Source of the DNA: Reticulitermes lucifugus
Taxonomy: Eukaryota > Arthropoda > Insecta > Blattodea > Rhinotermitidae
DNA: 64,000 bases
Reading direction: 5' to 3'
NCBI GenBank assembly: GCA_026260175.1
Contig: JAKCWW010000001.1
Location: 151,792 to 215,791, forward strand
Both the position numbers and the translations under genes were made by a program. The notes beneath the pieces were generated by a model. That model ran no database searches. It was not told where the DNA came from and saw only the letters and a list, made by a program, of their open reading frames with translations. Shown here one piece after another: positions 24,301 through 35,005 of this stretch; the stretch's first letter is position 1, and each line of letters begins with the position of its first letter.

Positions 24301-24544
24301 GCTGTTTGTTGATGGCCTGATGATGGGCTGTTAAGACCGCAACATGTAGCTGTTGTGTTGATGGCCTGATGATGGGCTGTAAAGACCGCAACATGTAGCT
24401 GTTGTGCTGATGGCCTGATGATGGGCTGTTAAGACCGCAACATGTAGCTGTTGTGTTGATGGCTTGATGATGGTCTGTTAAGACCGCAACATGTAGCTGT
24501 TGTGTTGATGGCCTGATGATGGTCTGTTAAGACCGCAACATGTA
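24301..24544 (+). repeat. Tandem array: five 48-49-bp hammerhead-like units
   Basis: Units begin at 24301, 24349, 24398, 24447 and 24496 and differ by only a few bases. Each has CTGATGA (TTGATGA in the fourth), one T, helix II of the GGTCT/AGACC type (GGGCT in the first three), then GCAA where a hammerhead needs GAAA, then the palindrome-forming CATGTA. Bases before and after can form helix I (GATGGC with GCTGTT, including wobbles). All five share the GCAA form. Confidence 0.75.
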
Positions 24545-24596
24545 GCTCCTCTTAAACGAAATACACTTAGTTGTGTTGGACGGAATAGTAAAATAT

Positions 24597-24833
24597 TTGC
24601 TTACAAGTTTTTGGGTTGTAGCCCGGCGTCAATTTTTGGTGTATAACCAACGTTTCGGGAACACTTGATTGTCCCATCTTCAGGGTCTTATGGTCCTTTT
24701 TCCCTAAGATCCTGAAGATGGGACAAACAAGTGTTCCCGAAACGTTGGTTATACACCAAAAATTGACGCCGGGCTACAACCCAAAAACGTTTAAGCAACA
24801 TTGCGACCACGGCGGAAGCCTTCAATTACATAG
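24597..24833 (+). mobile_element. Palindromic Penelope-like element with one-sided tail
   Basis: Arms of about 90 bp (24597-24690 and 24705-24798) are nearly perfect inverted copies around a short spacer. The plus-strand core has CTGAAGA (24712-24718), one T, GGGA/TCCC, GAAAC (24739-24743) and GTTGG. The mirror core on minus spans 24645-24690. Only the right side continues into a tail, CATTGCGACCACGGCGGAAG and onward to about 24833. Confidence 0.7.
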
Positions 24834-25777
24834 TAAACTATTTGTTATTATTTATTTCAGGGCGGTGAAGAAGCACTTGTTTCATAAGGAGTAACATTTT
24901 TGTAAAGAAGTTTTTTCTTACACACAGATGTTGTCTGCACAACGAGAGAGTTACCACAGTTTGTGTTTCCTTTCTAAATTTTCTCGGCGCTGTATTATCG
25001 TGTTAGAGCGCGCTGTTCTGTTTGTATCTATATTCATTCGTGTAGGTCCGAATGTTCCTTTCCGTTTCCGCTTTATACAAATTCAAATGCAAACTCATCT
25101 ACGGTTTATATCAACAGTTTGTCGTCACCGAGAGCTTTCTCATAATACACAAGCTTACGGTTTGTACGCCATCTGGCTTGGATGTAGTCCACTGTACGTC
25201 GTTTATTGATTGTTGAATAGTTCTCATTTAAAACCAACATTTAATTCCCTCTGGGAGGATGGATTTGTGTCCGTCTTTTTCTGTGTCTTGTTGTCCTGTA
25301 CAGTTAATGACCTTGCATTTGAACAGTTCCCGTCCAAATAATCCTCCCAAATGGCTGAATGGCTCAGTCTTAATCATTTAACGCCCAATATTAACTATAT
25401 GTACCACATTTTAAATTCTGCATTTTGCCCACACAGTCTATTTATCCTGTTTCGTAAGATTCTAACATCAAGAAACCTTTTTAATTAAATATCACTAACC
25501 AATTGGTCTTACAATATAAAGGAGATGGACTGTGTTTTCTGTGATGAAGGAACCAAATTCTTATATCGTATTTAGCTGAATTGTAGTTTTCAAAGGGTTA
25601 TTTAAGCCATGTAGGCAGACTAATCTATGAGACCTGACCAAGTGTTGGCTTCGTTCTTTTAAATTTTATTTGAATTTTATGGGGCTTATGTATGTTGGAA
25701 AATAGGGTTATTAAATTTATTTATAATATATAAAAATCCAGGATTTGAATTTTATCCTAAGCCAGTTTAATCTTTTT
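24834..25777. other. No gene seen
   Basis: A 93-codon plus frame at 24928-25209 was examined and not recognised. Confidence 0.4.
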
Positions 25778-26387
25778 AGGCGCCTTCGAAAAATTGCGAA
25801 AAGCGACTGTTAGCTTCGTAATGTCTCTCTGTCCGTCCGTCTGTGCGACTGCCCGTATGGCTCTGTCCGAATGGACCAACTCGGCTCCCACAGGATGGAT
25901 TTTCATGAAATTTGATGTTTGAGGATTTTTGGAAAATCGGTCGAAAAAAGTTTTAAGTGTATTTAAAATCTGACAAGAATGACGGGTACTTTACATGAAG
26001 AACTATGTACATTTCTTATGTCGCTTATTTCTTCTTAGAATGAGAAATGTTTCAGAGAAAAGTTATAGAGAAAATCAAAACAAACATATTATGCTCAATA
26101 ACGTTTTTCCGAAAATCGTGCCGCTTATGAGGTAATGTGGGAAAATATGGTACAGCCAGACAGGCCACAGATGAAAATATAACACGGCGCAGAAAAGACG
26201 TGATTTGCCTGCCGGATAACTAAGGCAAGGATACAGACACACACTCATAATATTTAATACTTGTTGCTTCGTAACTGATTAATTCCATCTCATCTTGTAA
26301 AATGTATTACGGCAACACTTACAAAAACTGAGAAACTGCGCAATGACGTATCTGTCATTACGATCTGTTTAGCCAAATAGTGCGCCT
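25778..26387 (+). mobile_element. Second full-length-looking copy of the TIR element
   Basis: It begins AGGCGCCTTCG and ends with GTGCGCCT at 26380-26387. The left two thirds follow the 7159 copy closely (AAGCGACTGTTAGCTTCG, TGTCCGTCCGTC, AACTCGGCTCCCAC, GAAATTTGATGTTTG, GACGGGTACTTTACATGA, GCCGGATAACTAAGGC). The right 130 bases differ and may be an insertion or a separate subfamily end. Confidence 0.55.
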
Positions 26388-27604
26388 AAAGAAGGCCATG
26401 AGCAAACGAACATTCTTTTATTTCAAATGCAGCATCGGGCACTTTACGTGAAGATCTGCGTACGTTTTATTGTTACAGGCGACATAATTTTCTCGTAAAA
26501 CAAATTTTGTGCAAAATAAGTATGTTTATATAGTTAAGAGTGACGTAGCTCAACATCACACACAGAATGCATTGTTGTTTTCCCACTGCAAGAATTGTTG
26601 CCCACCGCGCCACAGTGCTACGTTATACGTATATTACCTGTCTTGTACGATTTCTTTAAACTTAATTTCATATTGATCCTATGGTCTACGGTTCTATTTC
26701 CCAAGTGATCTCCTCCATTCAAATACCGACCCAATTTCTGGTTTTCCCATGGGCGCTAAATTTTCCGTCCATCTTATTCTTAAAACAAGGCCGTAAGGCA
26801 CTGCTTCTTCCATCATGATTGCACAGAGGCATATAAATTTGTATCTGGCAGTGAGGGTAAGGTCACATAAGCGTTCTTTAGCCGTACTTGCACAGACGAC
26901 AACAGAAAACGACCGTGTGGTCTCAGTCTAAGGAAAGAAACCCTGTGCCTATTGACAAGAATTACAAACAAAGTGATGTGTACTTTTTATATGTTGCAGT
27001 GTAATCGGTTTAGTGTCGATTAGTTCTGTCAGTAGTCGTACTGTCTAGTATTCAGTTTAATGTAGCTGTGTTTAAGTCTTCATATCAGACTTGCGTCTGA
27101 AAGAATTGAACTTTAGATTTACGGGGGATACAAAATGGCAAAAAAAAAAGTATTCTCTGACGTCGGTGCACAAGTGTCTCCGCGCGACTAATACATCGTG
27201 ATCATTCTTATTACCAGGTAATTTATATGTGATTGCCTTCAGGCTTTATTGATGACTAGCATGATGGGCCATCAAGTAGCCTAAAACCTCTCGTTATGGA
27301 GAAGACTTGTGGTTTACAGAGAGCTTTTGTGTGCAAGATCTATCGATGGGATTGAAAGAGTTCCTTCAGGGCAGTTTTCTCTTTCACACTTCACAATATA
27401 TCTGCCAAGTTCTGACCGACGGAATATTTGTGGGTGAACTTTGAATGCTACAGACTTCAGGATAAATTGTAACTTCCTGTTGGTAGTATGATTCGATCTT
27501 TATCAACGCAGACTTATTATTGAGCATTGTACTCGAAAGAATTAAATTACCTAAAATGCAAGAGAATGTAATATTTTCTTCTTGTTAACTAACTAACTAA
27601 CTAA
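26388..27604. other. No gene; a short TIR-element-like stretch
   Basis: 26430-26530 has CGGGCACTTTACGTGAAG and TGCGTACGTTTTATTG, as in the middle of the TIR element. It may be the remnant of another copy. 27585-27605 is a short run of CTAA units. Nothing else was found. Confidence 0.4.
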
Positions 27605-27735
27605 CTCCATGGAGCAGAGTCCTTCTTGAGAAGCTAACAGGTCGTCAGCTAGTCAAGAAATCCCCCGCGTTTTGTGGAACCCGAAGGTTCATTACCGCAC
27701 TCACAAGAGCCCGCCTCCTGTCCGTATCTATTTTC
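27605..27735 (-). mobile_element. LINE-A 3' UTR, well preserved
   Basis: CCATGGAGCAGAGTCCTTC and TTGAGAAGCTAACAGGTCG form the cleanest copy of this 3' end in the window, followed by CCGCGTTTTGTGGAACCCG and TTACCGCACTCACAAGAGC. Coding sequence is almost absent. A CTAA run directly abuts the 3' end. Confidence 0.75.
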
Positions 27736-28461
27736 TTTTTGTTATATGTAATGATTTTTAGGTTTTTTCCAAAATAACTCTTTACTGTACTGTTAGATAT
27801 ATGGTTAAATACACGGACGGATGGGCTCTAATGTGTCTTACTTTCCTTATAAATTATGCACCTTCAGTCTTTTTAATGTCTAGAGGAAAATTGCTGCACA
27901 GTTCCTTTAATAACAACATAATCGATGGCACCGTGTATTAAAAAGTGCAACACAATTCATCTCGGTGTTTTCTGACACAGCCAATTTTTTGTGTTTTATT
28001 TTAAGAGTAACAAAATTATGCATTTTAATTCATTGAAGGAAATAGACTCATTAACTTTTGAAAGCATTAGGGCTTACTATGTGCACCACCAAGTTTGGCA
28101 GTCAAAAATTGTGCGTACTGCTCTCACAGTGTGTGTTCCGTCCGTATCGGAGGAAACAGCGATTATGTCCAGATACAACATTAACTTGCTGATTTTTGTA
28201 ACCGAGACGGAGAATGTTTACTGCGCGGTACGAACTGAATCTTTAAATGTGACTGGTGTTAATCTTATTCTTCAAAGGGTTAATTTAGTACGTTAGGCCG
28301 ATGTATACATCCTATTTAAATAGACCTGATGTAATAGTCTTACCACGTATATATATCTACACATGGAAAATATAAAGTAATTAAACTGTCGGACACAAAT
28401 TTTGGGCTATAATGCGAGCGATGAGGTATTAACAAGATGCTAATTATGATTCCCCTTTGCC
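27736..28461. other. No gene seen
   Basis: The plus frame at 27991-28296 (101 codons) has no domain I know. Confidence 0.4.
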
Positions 28462-28560
28462 CCTGAAAACAGAGAGAGAAAAGTTCACCGAAACTTCTGT
28501 AAATCTTTACCTACTGATACAGCGCCGTATAACAGAAGACCCGAGTCTTCATCTCTTATA
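28462..28560 (+). mobile_element. Penelope-like terminal piece
   Basis: CCCTGAAAACAG, CCGAAACTTCTG, AATCTTTACCTACTGATAC and AACAGAAGACCCGAGTC follow the order core, GAAAC, body. The core is decayed. Confidence 0.5.
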
Positions 28561-28883
28561 CTACGCTTCGTTAAGAACCTTAGTTTTAGCTATGAGGCTT
28601 CAAGTTATTTTACTATTACCTACACACAAATGAGACGTCATTTTTTTCATTTTCTTCGTATGCTTGACATTTGAATTCTATCTTCTAAGACAGTGTTTAT
28701 GCTATTTTAACAAATACACTGGAAAGCAAGAATGTAAGAAGGCTGGAAGAAAAGGAAGTAGAAAAGTAAAGGTTCTCTGTCTGTATAAGCATAAGAACAG
28801 ATATTTTTAAACATGGTTCTGTACATGCAGATAATTATCCCTGATTTTAATATTTGACATCCCCGTTGGAATGTACATGCAAA

Positions 28884-29147
28884 AGTATACTTTACTGTTA
28901 TCAGTAGTACAGTCACAACCAACACATACACTTGCGACACGTGATCAGGCTACCGGTTTCAGCTCAAAGAGCTAACATGAGGCCTATGACACAAAACTAT
29001 GAAAATCAAAATCCATAGATTTGATTTTCATAGTTTTCTGTCATAGGCGTGATGATGGATCTTTGAGCTGAAACCGGTAGCCTGATCACGTGTCGCAAGT
29101 GTATGTGTTGGTTGTGACTGTACTACTGATAAGTGTAAAATATACTT
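28884..29147. mobile_element. 264-bp palindrome with hammerhead-like cores
   Basis: Two inverted arms of about 130 bp meet near 29015. Left arm on minus: helix II AGCTC/GAGCT with a 3-base loop (28961-28973), GAAA, then the palindrome ACCGGT and A. Right arm on plus: GTGATGA (29049-29055), GAAACCGGTAG from 29070, and helix I AGGC/GCCT. The stem-III palindrome ACCGGT differs from the other families. The CTGANGA box is altered in both arms. Confidence 0.65.
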
Positions 29148-29157
29148 TAGAATTGTC

Positions 29158-29216
29158 ACTGGTGGTGGTGGTGGTGGTGGCGCGATTATTATTATTATGA
29201 TTATTATTATTATTAT
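29158..29216 (+). repeat. Compound microsatellite (GGT)n-(ATT)n
   Basis: About seven GGT units are followed by about ten ATT units with one interruption. They create the proline and isoleucine runs in the minus frame at 29028-29303, which is not a gene. Confidence 0.9.
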
Positions 29217-30379
29217 GACAGACGAAGTGTAAGAGATTAGCAGGCTAATCGTGAAGGATTCTGGGTCATATTGCATCGTTCTCTTCGTGTCACATAAGTA
29301 CATGAACCCTTCCCTTTATCCATTCATCAGTTCAGGTAATCGTATGATCTTTACTATCCATACAGTGGGTTCGATTGGTCGCTTTCCACCATCGACGGGT
29401 CCACTTTGAACCGTAAGTCTTCGGCTGTTTTAGAGTTACCATGCAGGCCTGCCAGTTCCATTTCGGTTTTAACAGAGTGGAAACCTGCACTTCATTTTAT
29501 ATTACCCGCACTTCATCTCAGTATAGTCTTTCCAAATTTGCATTTTATTAGCCCTCATACGTAATCACTACTGGTAAAATTTATATTTATGTGAAGTACC
29601 GTTTAATATTACCCTCCACCTTTCTCATTTTCTCTGAAGTTGATTTATCCCTGCTGCATATAAAACATTCATGAAAATCCTGGGAACCTCACCATCTTGT
29701 TCTAGTTCGTCATACGTCAGTTGCCAAATGTTAGCTTCTCTTCAAATCGTCCTTATACTTACGCTTTGATTTTTCTAGACTTTTCATTAATTATTTGCGA
29801 TAACTGTTCACTGGAGTTTCTTTTCCTACTAATTCCCTAACTTATCTGTTTATCGTTAAACAGCTATAGTATGTGCCCTTTTATTACCATTATCTAGTCT
29901 AGCTTTGTCCAGACTTGTCCTTAGTCATTAACTAGATAAATGTATAGATTAGTATGTGTACGAGTATTCCTTGATTACCCACCAAATTACTTTTCGTTAA
30001 GTTGTCTGCATTACGCTGTTATGATTTTAATATTACAAACGCGTTAGCGCAATTAATCAGTCAAATAAGAGACTAATGAGACGTGTGGCAAGTATGGGAA
30101 AAATGTCTGACGCATTTGGTTGGAAATGGGCAAAGCAAGGAAACATGTAGTAGTTCTAGCTGTATATTCGATGATAAAAATACACAATGCCTAAACGAGT
30201 ACACTCATCACAAAAATGACTGTCAAGAATTTTTAACAATTTTCGTTTTGTTAACTGTGCTCGTGTTAACCACGGCATGACGCCGTCTGAGGTTACGGCT
30301 GGATGAGTTGGCCTGTAGATATGGGCAGTCGCGGACTGCCGATCATGGGGAGATCCATAGCTTTGGGATTTGGAGAAGG
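29217..30379. other. No gene seen
   Basis: Largely A+T-rich. A G+C-richer patch near 30270-30380, just before a LINE tail, is not recognised. Confidence 0.4.
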
Positions 30380-30530
30380 GCCGTAAAAGAATAATCGGAC
30401 TTGGGCAAGTGGCAGGCTCTTACGAACACGGTAATGAACCGATGAGTTTAATAAAATGCGCGGAATTTTTTGAATGGTTGAGGAACCAGGAGCTTCTCAT
30501 GAAGGAGTGTGCTTCGTGGAGTTGTTTAGT
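30380..30530 (+). mobile_element. LINE-A 3' UTR fragment
   Basis: GGCTCTTACGAACACGGTAA, TAAAATGCGCGGAATTTTT and AGGAGCTTCTCATGAAGG match the 3' end found complete at 27605, here on plus. Confidence 0.65.
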
Positions 30531-31478
30531 TAAATTTGTTTTGCCGTCTTCCATAATTTGGATGTACTGCCTCGTACGTCTATTTCCGCTAACATGCATA
30601 AATGTACTCTTGTGTTTTAAATATATATGAATGGAAAATGGTCATTACAGTCTTCTTTATAATTATGACGTAATGCATAACTTGGCGTACAGATTGGGAA
30701 TCAGCATATTACTCGTAGAATTAATTTTAAATATTCGGTTTCTCTTAGGTTAACATAAGCTTTGTAAACTGGAAATGAAATGGGTCTCAGAGAAATAAGT
30801 CATGAGAACGTCAGACTTATTTAAATTATTTGGCTTGTAGTCTAGTGACGGTCTTTTATATACACGATAATAAATCTTCAGGTTCTTTACAGATGGAGAA
30901 TTTTTGATTAGCTGAATAAATTTTAAACTTTTCAAGGACAAGGCCTACTTTTCTTTCGTGATGTGAGGTTATTAGAATTCTAATGGTTGCTAAAAGTTTA
31001 TACACATTTCCTGCCACGATACTCTTGAACTTTGTTCGTGTTAACTTCTGTTACAGTTACTAGCATAAGGCGCGTTGAAATGTCAGAGGGAATTCTTTAA
31101 AAACAAGCTTCGTGACAAATTCCTAACCTCAATACATACAAAACATGAGACATAAACTACCTGCAGTCACAACTTTACCAAGCACCACAGACGGCCATTA
31201 AGTGACTTGACCCTCAGCTACAAAATAAACAGTGACACATTCTTTATGAATTTCATTAATAGCCATTATTTTGACACTATCACCACACAATTCATTCTTC
31301 CTATATGCATTTCTTAAAATTTCCTTATGTATGATTACGAATGATCTCAAAATGCGACATATAGGCGGAAACGTACTGTGCAGCTTTATCCGTTACTATT
31401 ATACATTCACCTTCGAGATAAATAAATCACCTATAGGTAACTCTTACAAGAGAACGCACCTGAATTTATCTATTGTAT
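30531..31478. other. No gene seen
   Basis: Frames at 30750-30941 and 31271-31480 are short and unrecognised. Confidence 0.4.
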
Positions 31479-32040
31479 GAAGGTTAATCAGAAAGTAAAG
31501 TGAATTTGCCTGCACAGGTGCTACAATCGACGCATAGCGGTTGTCTCAATAACTACATGCAAGGCATTGTCGCTACGAGTCGGTGTCAGGTTTAGTTAGT
31601 GTTGTGTTTGTTTACAAATCTTCTTTAAAGGTGGCGACACCACTCTTGAATTGCACCCTTGTAGAACAGCGAGCTATGATCCTTTTTTGTGGTCAGAAGG
31701 CGTTAAAACATCTGAAATCTAAGCCGAAGCCGGCGATTCGCAAGAAGCGCATAGGTTTGCTGTCCAAGGGGTTCTTTTGCGCTACGATAACGCGTGTCCG
31801 CATTCCGCGGCAGCTACCGTTGAAGCAGTCAGGCAGCTGAAATTTAAACTTCTCCCACAACCCCCATATAGTCCGGACCTAACTCCATCGAATTATCACA
31901 TGTTTGGAATATTAAAATAAACCTTGCCTGGTAGAAGGACGCAGTTCATACGTGCCTCGTACATTAGAGAACGATTTTACTGAGTATGCACGCTAACTAC
32001 AGAAATCTGTTTTCGTCACTCACCACATCAGTGGTCCCAT
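31479..32040 (+). mobile_element. Mariner-like transposon, internally deleted and inactive
   Basis: The left end TGAAGGTTAATCAGAAAG looks like a mariner inverted terminal repeat. The N-terminal part reads NCTLVEQRAMILF and then jumps directly to KPKPAIRKKRIGLLSKG, so the DNA-binding and first catalytic regions are gone. One frame further on, VLLRYDNACPHSAAATVEAV and LLPQPPYSPDLTPSNYHMF are the second and third catalytic blocks. The second aspartate (YDNA) is kept. The residue 35 positions later, normally the third aspartate of DD34D, is asparagine. No right terminal repeat was found. The ORF at 31583-31840 is only part of it. Confidence 0.85.
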
Positions 32041-34689
32041 CCATTACAGGCCTATCTAACAAAGACTGCTGTCTAATAACAAACTGTTTACGCAATCACT
32101 GCCATCTCTCTTTCCTATCCGGAATTATAAGCATGTATTGCTACTTGAGCACAAGATAACGACAGGATTTGAAACTCTTAGGCATGTTGAGATATGGAGA
32201 TCCGCTGCATCATGAAGCGTCTTAGTGATTCAACCTCTGAACAGTGGTCTTCTTCAGTTGTGAAGTATTCCGACGATATTTTGTACCTAGGATTGCTTGG
32301 CTTCTGGACTTTGTCCATTGTCTCGAATTCCTAGCAGAACACTACTTTTCGGAAATTGTATCTCTTTCCGTCTTCAGATAAAGAGGTGGGGACAAACATA
32401 CTAAGTTGTGTACGGAGCCAGCCCTCATCTCCGGAACGCTTGACAGTGAAGAAACTCCAGAAACCACGTAATCCTAAAATGGTCTTTATGGTCACTAGCA
32501 GGAAAGAGTTCTCTAGCTTAACCTTTATGTGTCATGTAGTAGAGATTGAATTGTTTTTATTTTATGAGAAGGAAAAGGGAAAGAACACACCCCAGATGTT
32601 CTGTCATATATTGGGAAGGGTCTGTGATATTACGAGCGGAGACTTGTAACATCCGGCTGTGAGTGTGTGTGAGAGAAGTATGCACAATATTAACGTGCAG
32701 TACTTGTAAGTACTGGTTGGCGTGTAAAAGTGATTTCAATTTGAAAGCTTTACTGCATGTAATAACAAATAAACCTACAAATATCTGTGTCCCTATTGAC
32801 CAATTAATTTGCCGACCTATGAGTTTATTAATGTATTAAGATCATTAATGGAATAACGGAGCGACGTTGAATCACTGTGGATGAATAAAATCGTCATGAA
32901 GACTTCAATTTCCTCATATCCCATACTTTGAAACCACCTGAATGTGGTACTATATCCTTGATGGAGGACATCCCGTTGGGCACTCTTTGTTTATTTGTTG
33001 CTTACAAGCTCCATCCACTTCGGGCTCAAAGCATTATCGTAATTTGCCTTGTCTCAGTCAACGATACCACCTAATAATACATTAATTTTTAATTTCATTG
33101 CTGTCCTAATTTTGCGGTAATTTCAAACATGTGCAGTTGTACGCACCAAATCATCTCTAGTTTATATTTTTAGCTTAGGGAAATAACTGTAGTCGTTGAA
33201 ATATGAAACATGTGTTTAGATAGCGAACATCTGAACATGGTAATAATACACTGTGGTTGGTCATTCCTGTTTTTTATTGGATCATTTTGCATTTATTGAC
33301 CACAATGGAAATATGTAGTTCAGTTTGAAGTGTATACAGTTTGCAAAAGCTCACGTTGTGGTTGTGAGTCTCTCAATAGCCATTCTTCGTACTCTTCATG
33401 CCTAGTTGCTATAGTTGAAATGTTTCTTCCTTTGACTACTATTCTTCTGGTCTTCACGGATTAGGCTTCAGCCTATTCCGACTTCATGGACATATTTTGA
33501 ATTATCTCCCAGCACTACGTGTTCTTTCTTTGTTCTAGTGTGCAATGTTGTGGGAGTCGGTCTTCATTTATTCTGTTCAGATCGGTCTATCAATTTCCCC
33601 TGTAACTGTCTGTTCTTCCATTGACTGAATATGTATTTGTCCTCCTCTTTATATATGTCTTAGTTTTTAATTTTGTATAGTCTGGAACGTCCCTTGATAT
33701 TATTTCGAACTTATTTTGCCGTACCTAGATTTTATTAATGTTTGGTTGAACTCAAATTTTGTTAATGCGTTGAAGTGTGCAGACTGCCTTCCCTCTCCTC
33801 TGTTGCTTTGTCCCAAATATTTCCGATTCTCGTTTATTTTATTATGTTATAACATATTATTAAATATTTCCTACAGTTCCGCTGTCTCGATATTTTTCTC
33901 TACAATCATTATAATTGTTTTTTCTTACTGATATCTGATATTAGACTTAACGAAGGATTACCATATCGAAAAGAACTAGAAGAGACACGAGATCTACGTC
34001 GTATTTCTTTAGAAATTTTGAAACTTTTTAGTATCTTATAAAATGTAAAACGTGTGAAATCTTATGCAGAAAAAATTTCAGATCTTGCACGATCCCTTTA
34101 CTAGGTACCTCTGGTAACCCTAGACGGAAGATCTTAAGGTGGCCCATGACGTTACTGAGTGTAAACTAACTTCAACCACGCGGAATAGTTGCGTATGTAA
34201 ATTACATCCAGACAACCGAAAATTTCAACGAGAATTCTTTCAGCCCTTATTTTCCGGGGTACTTCAGTCGAATAAGGGATAATTGACTTATATCCCCAGG
34301 ATTACCTCTTTCCTTATTAGTTTATCTACGCGAATACCCTGCCATGACTGATCCGTGGTCCGTACCTCGTGATTCAGCGCTGCAACTTTACATAACTTCA
34401 GTAGTAGGTATGGCTTCATAAAATGACCGAACATGTATAAAACAAAAACAAACAGTAACTTTGTACAAGCAGGAATTAAGATACGAGTAGACTGAAAAAC
34501 TGCAAACAAAGGTAGAAGGACAGAAAGAATAGAAGGAGGGTGAAAGAAAGGGAGAAAGATAATTGGAGAAATTTTTAAATTAGTATTTTAAGTTGGTGTC
34601 CTTCATAGTTTGGTAGATACTCGTAATGTTTAGAAGGAACCTGTTGTTTTCGCCAATCAGGATAAAATATTTCACAGGTCACGGATGCA
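32041..34689. other. No gene seen
   Basis: The longest frame is at 32356-32649 (plus, 97 codons), unrecognised. 33400-33900 is pyrimidine-rich on plus and may be antisense to an old LINE, but I could not match it. Confidence 0.4.
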
Positions 34690-34741
34690 TCAGTTTTCTC
34701 CGAAACGTTTGCACCTGTCTACCAGACAAACCTGTGTTACA
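34690..34741 (+). mobile_element. Older Penelope-like piece, left part
   Basis: TCTCCGAAACGTTTGCACC, then GTCTACCAGACAAACCTG, is the usual core-to-body sequence. It is interrupted at 34741 by the younger element and resumes at 34972. Confidence 0.55.
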
Positions 34742-34971
34742 ATATAGTCTTCTCGGGCGCACAGCCGCGTCAACTCGTTTAAATACAACGTTTCGGGGAC
34801 NNNNNNNNNNNNNNNNNNNNNNNNNNNNNNNNNNNNNNNNNNNNNNNNNNTTTGCCTGAGGATGGGGACGGAGCTAGTCCCCGAAACGTTGTATTTAAAC
34901 GAGTTGACGCGGCAGTGCGCCCGAGAAGACTATATTGAATCATGTCGCCGCGAAAGTTTTAAATCTTATAT
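34742..34971 (+). mobile_element. Younger palindromic Penelope-like element, inserted
   Basis: It is flanked by the 14-bp direct repeat AAACCTGTGTTACA (34728-34741 and 34972-34985). The left arm (34742-34800) is the inverse of 34876-34935. The right core has CTGAGGA (34856-34862), one T, a perfect 6-bp helix II GGGGAC/GTCCCC, GAAAC (34883-34887) and GTTG. The tail ATGTCGCCGCGAAAG is present only on the right. Bases 34801-34850 are unknown. Confidence 0.75.
34801..34850. other. Assembly gap (50 N)
   Basis: A run of 50 undetermined bases sits exactly at the centre of the palindrome. The size 50 is probably a placeholder and not the true length. Confidence 0.95.
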
Positions 34972-35005
34972 AAACCTGTGTTACATCACACAAGACCACA
35001 ACCTT
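34972..35005 (+). mobile_element. Older Penelope-like piece, right part
   Basis: AAACCTGTGTTACATCACAC and AAGACCACAACC continue the body interrupted at 34741 and match the CATCCCAGAAGAC ending of other copies. Confidence 0.5.

Larger units (their letters stand above)
23660..24596. mobile_element. Large foldback carrying a SINE and a hammerhead-like tandem array
   Basis: The left end (CGGTCCAACACAACTAC at about 23672-23688) is the inverted counterpart of TAGTTGTGTTGGACGG (about 24568-24584). The left arm has one minus-strand core-like unit (about 23705-23750, with GGTCTGTTAAGACC). The right arm holds five plus-strand units. A SINE-1 copy sits between the arms, so the foldback either predates the SINE or captured it. 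Confidence 0.6.

Noticed and set aside
24301-24544. CRISPR-like array
   Set aside because: The units are contiguous without unique spacers and each has a hammerhead-like layout; the setting is eukaryotic.
29028-29303. Minus frame with poly-Ile and poly-Pro
   Set aside because: It is the translation of a compound microsatellite next to a palindrome.
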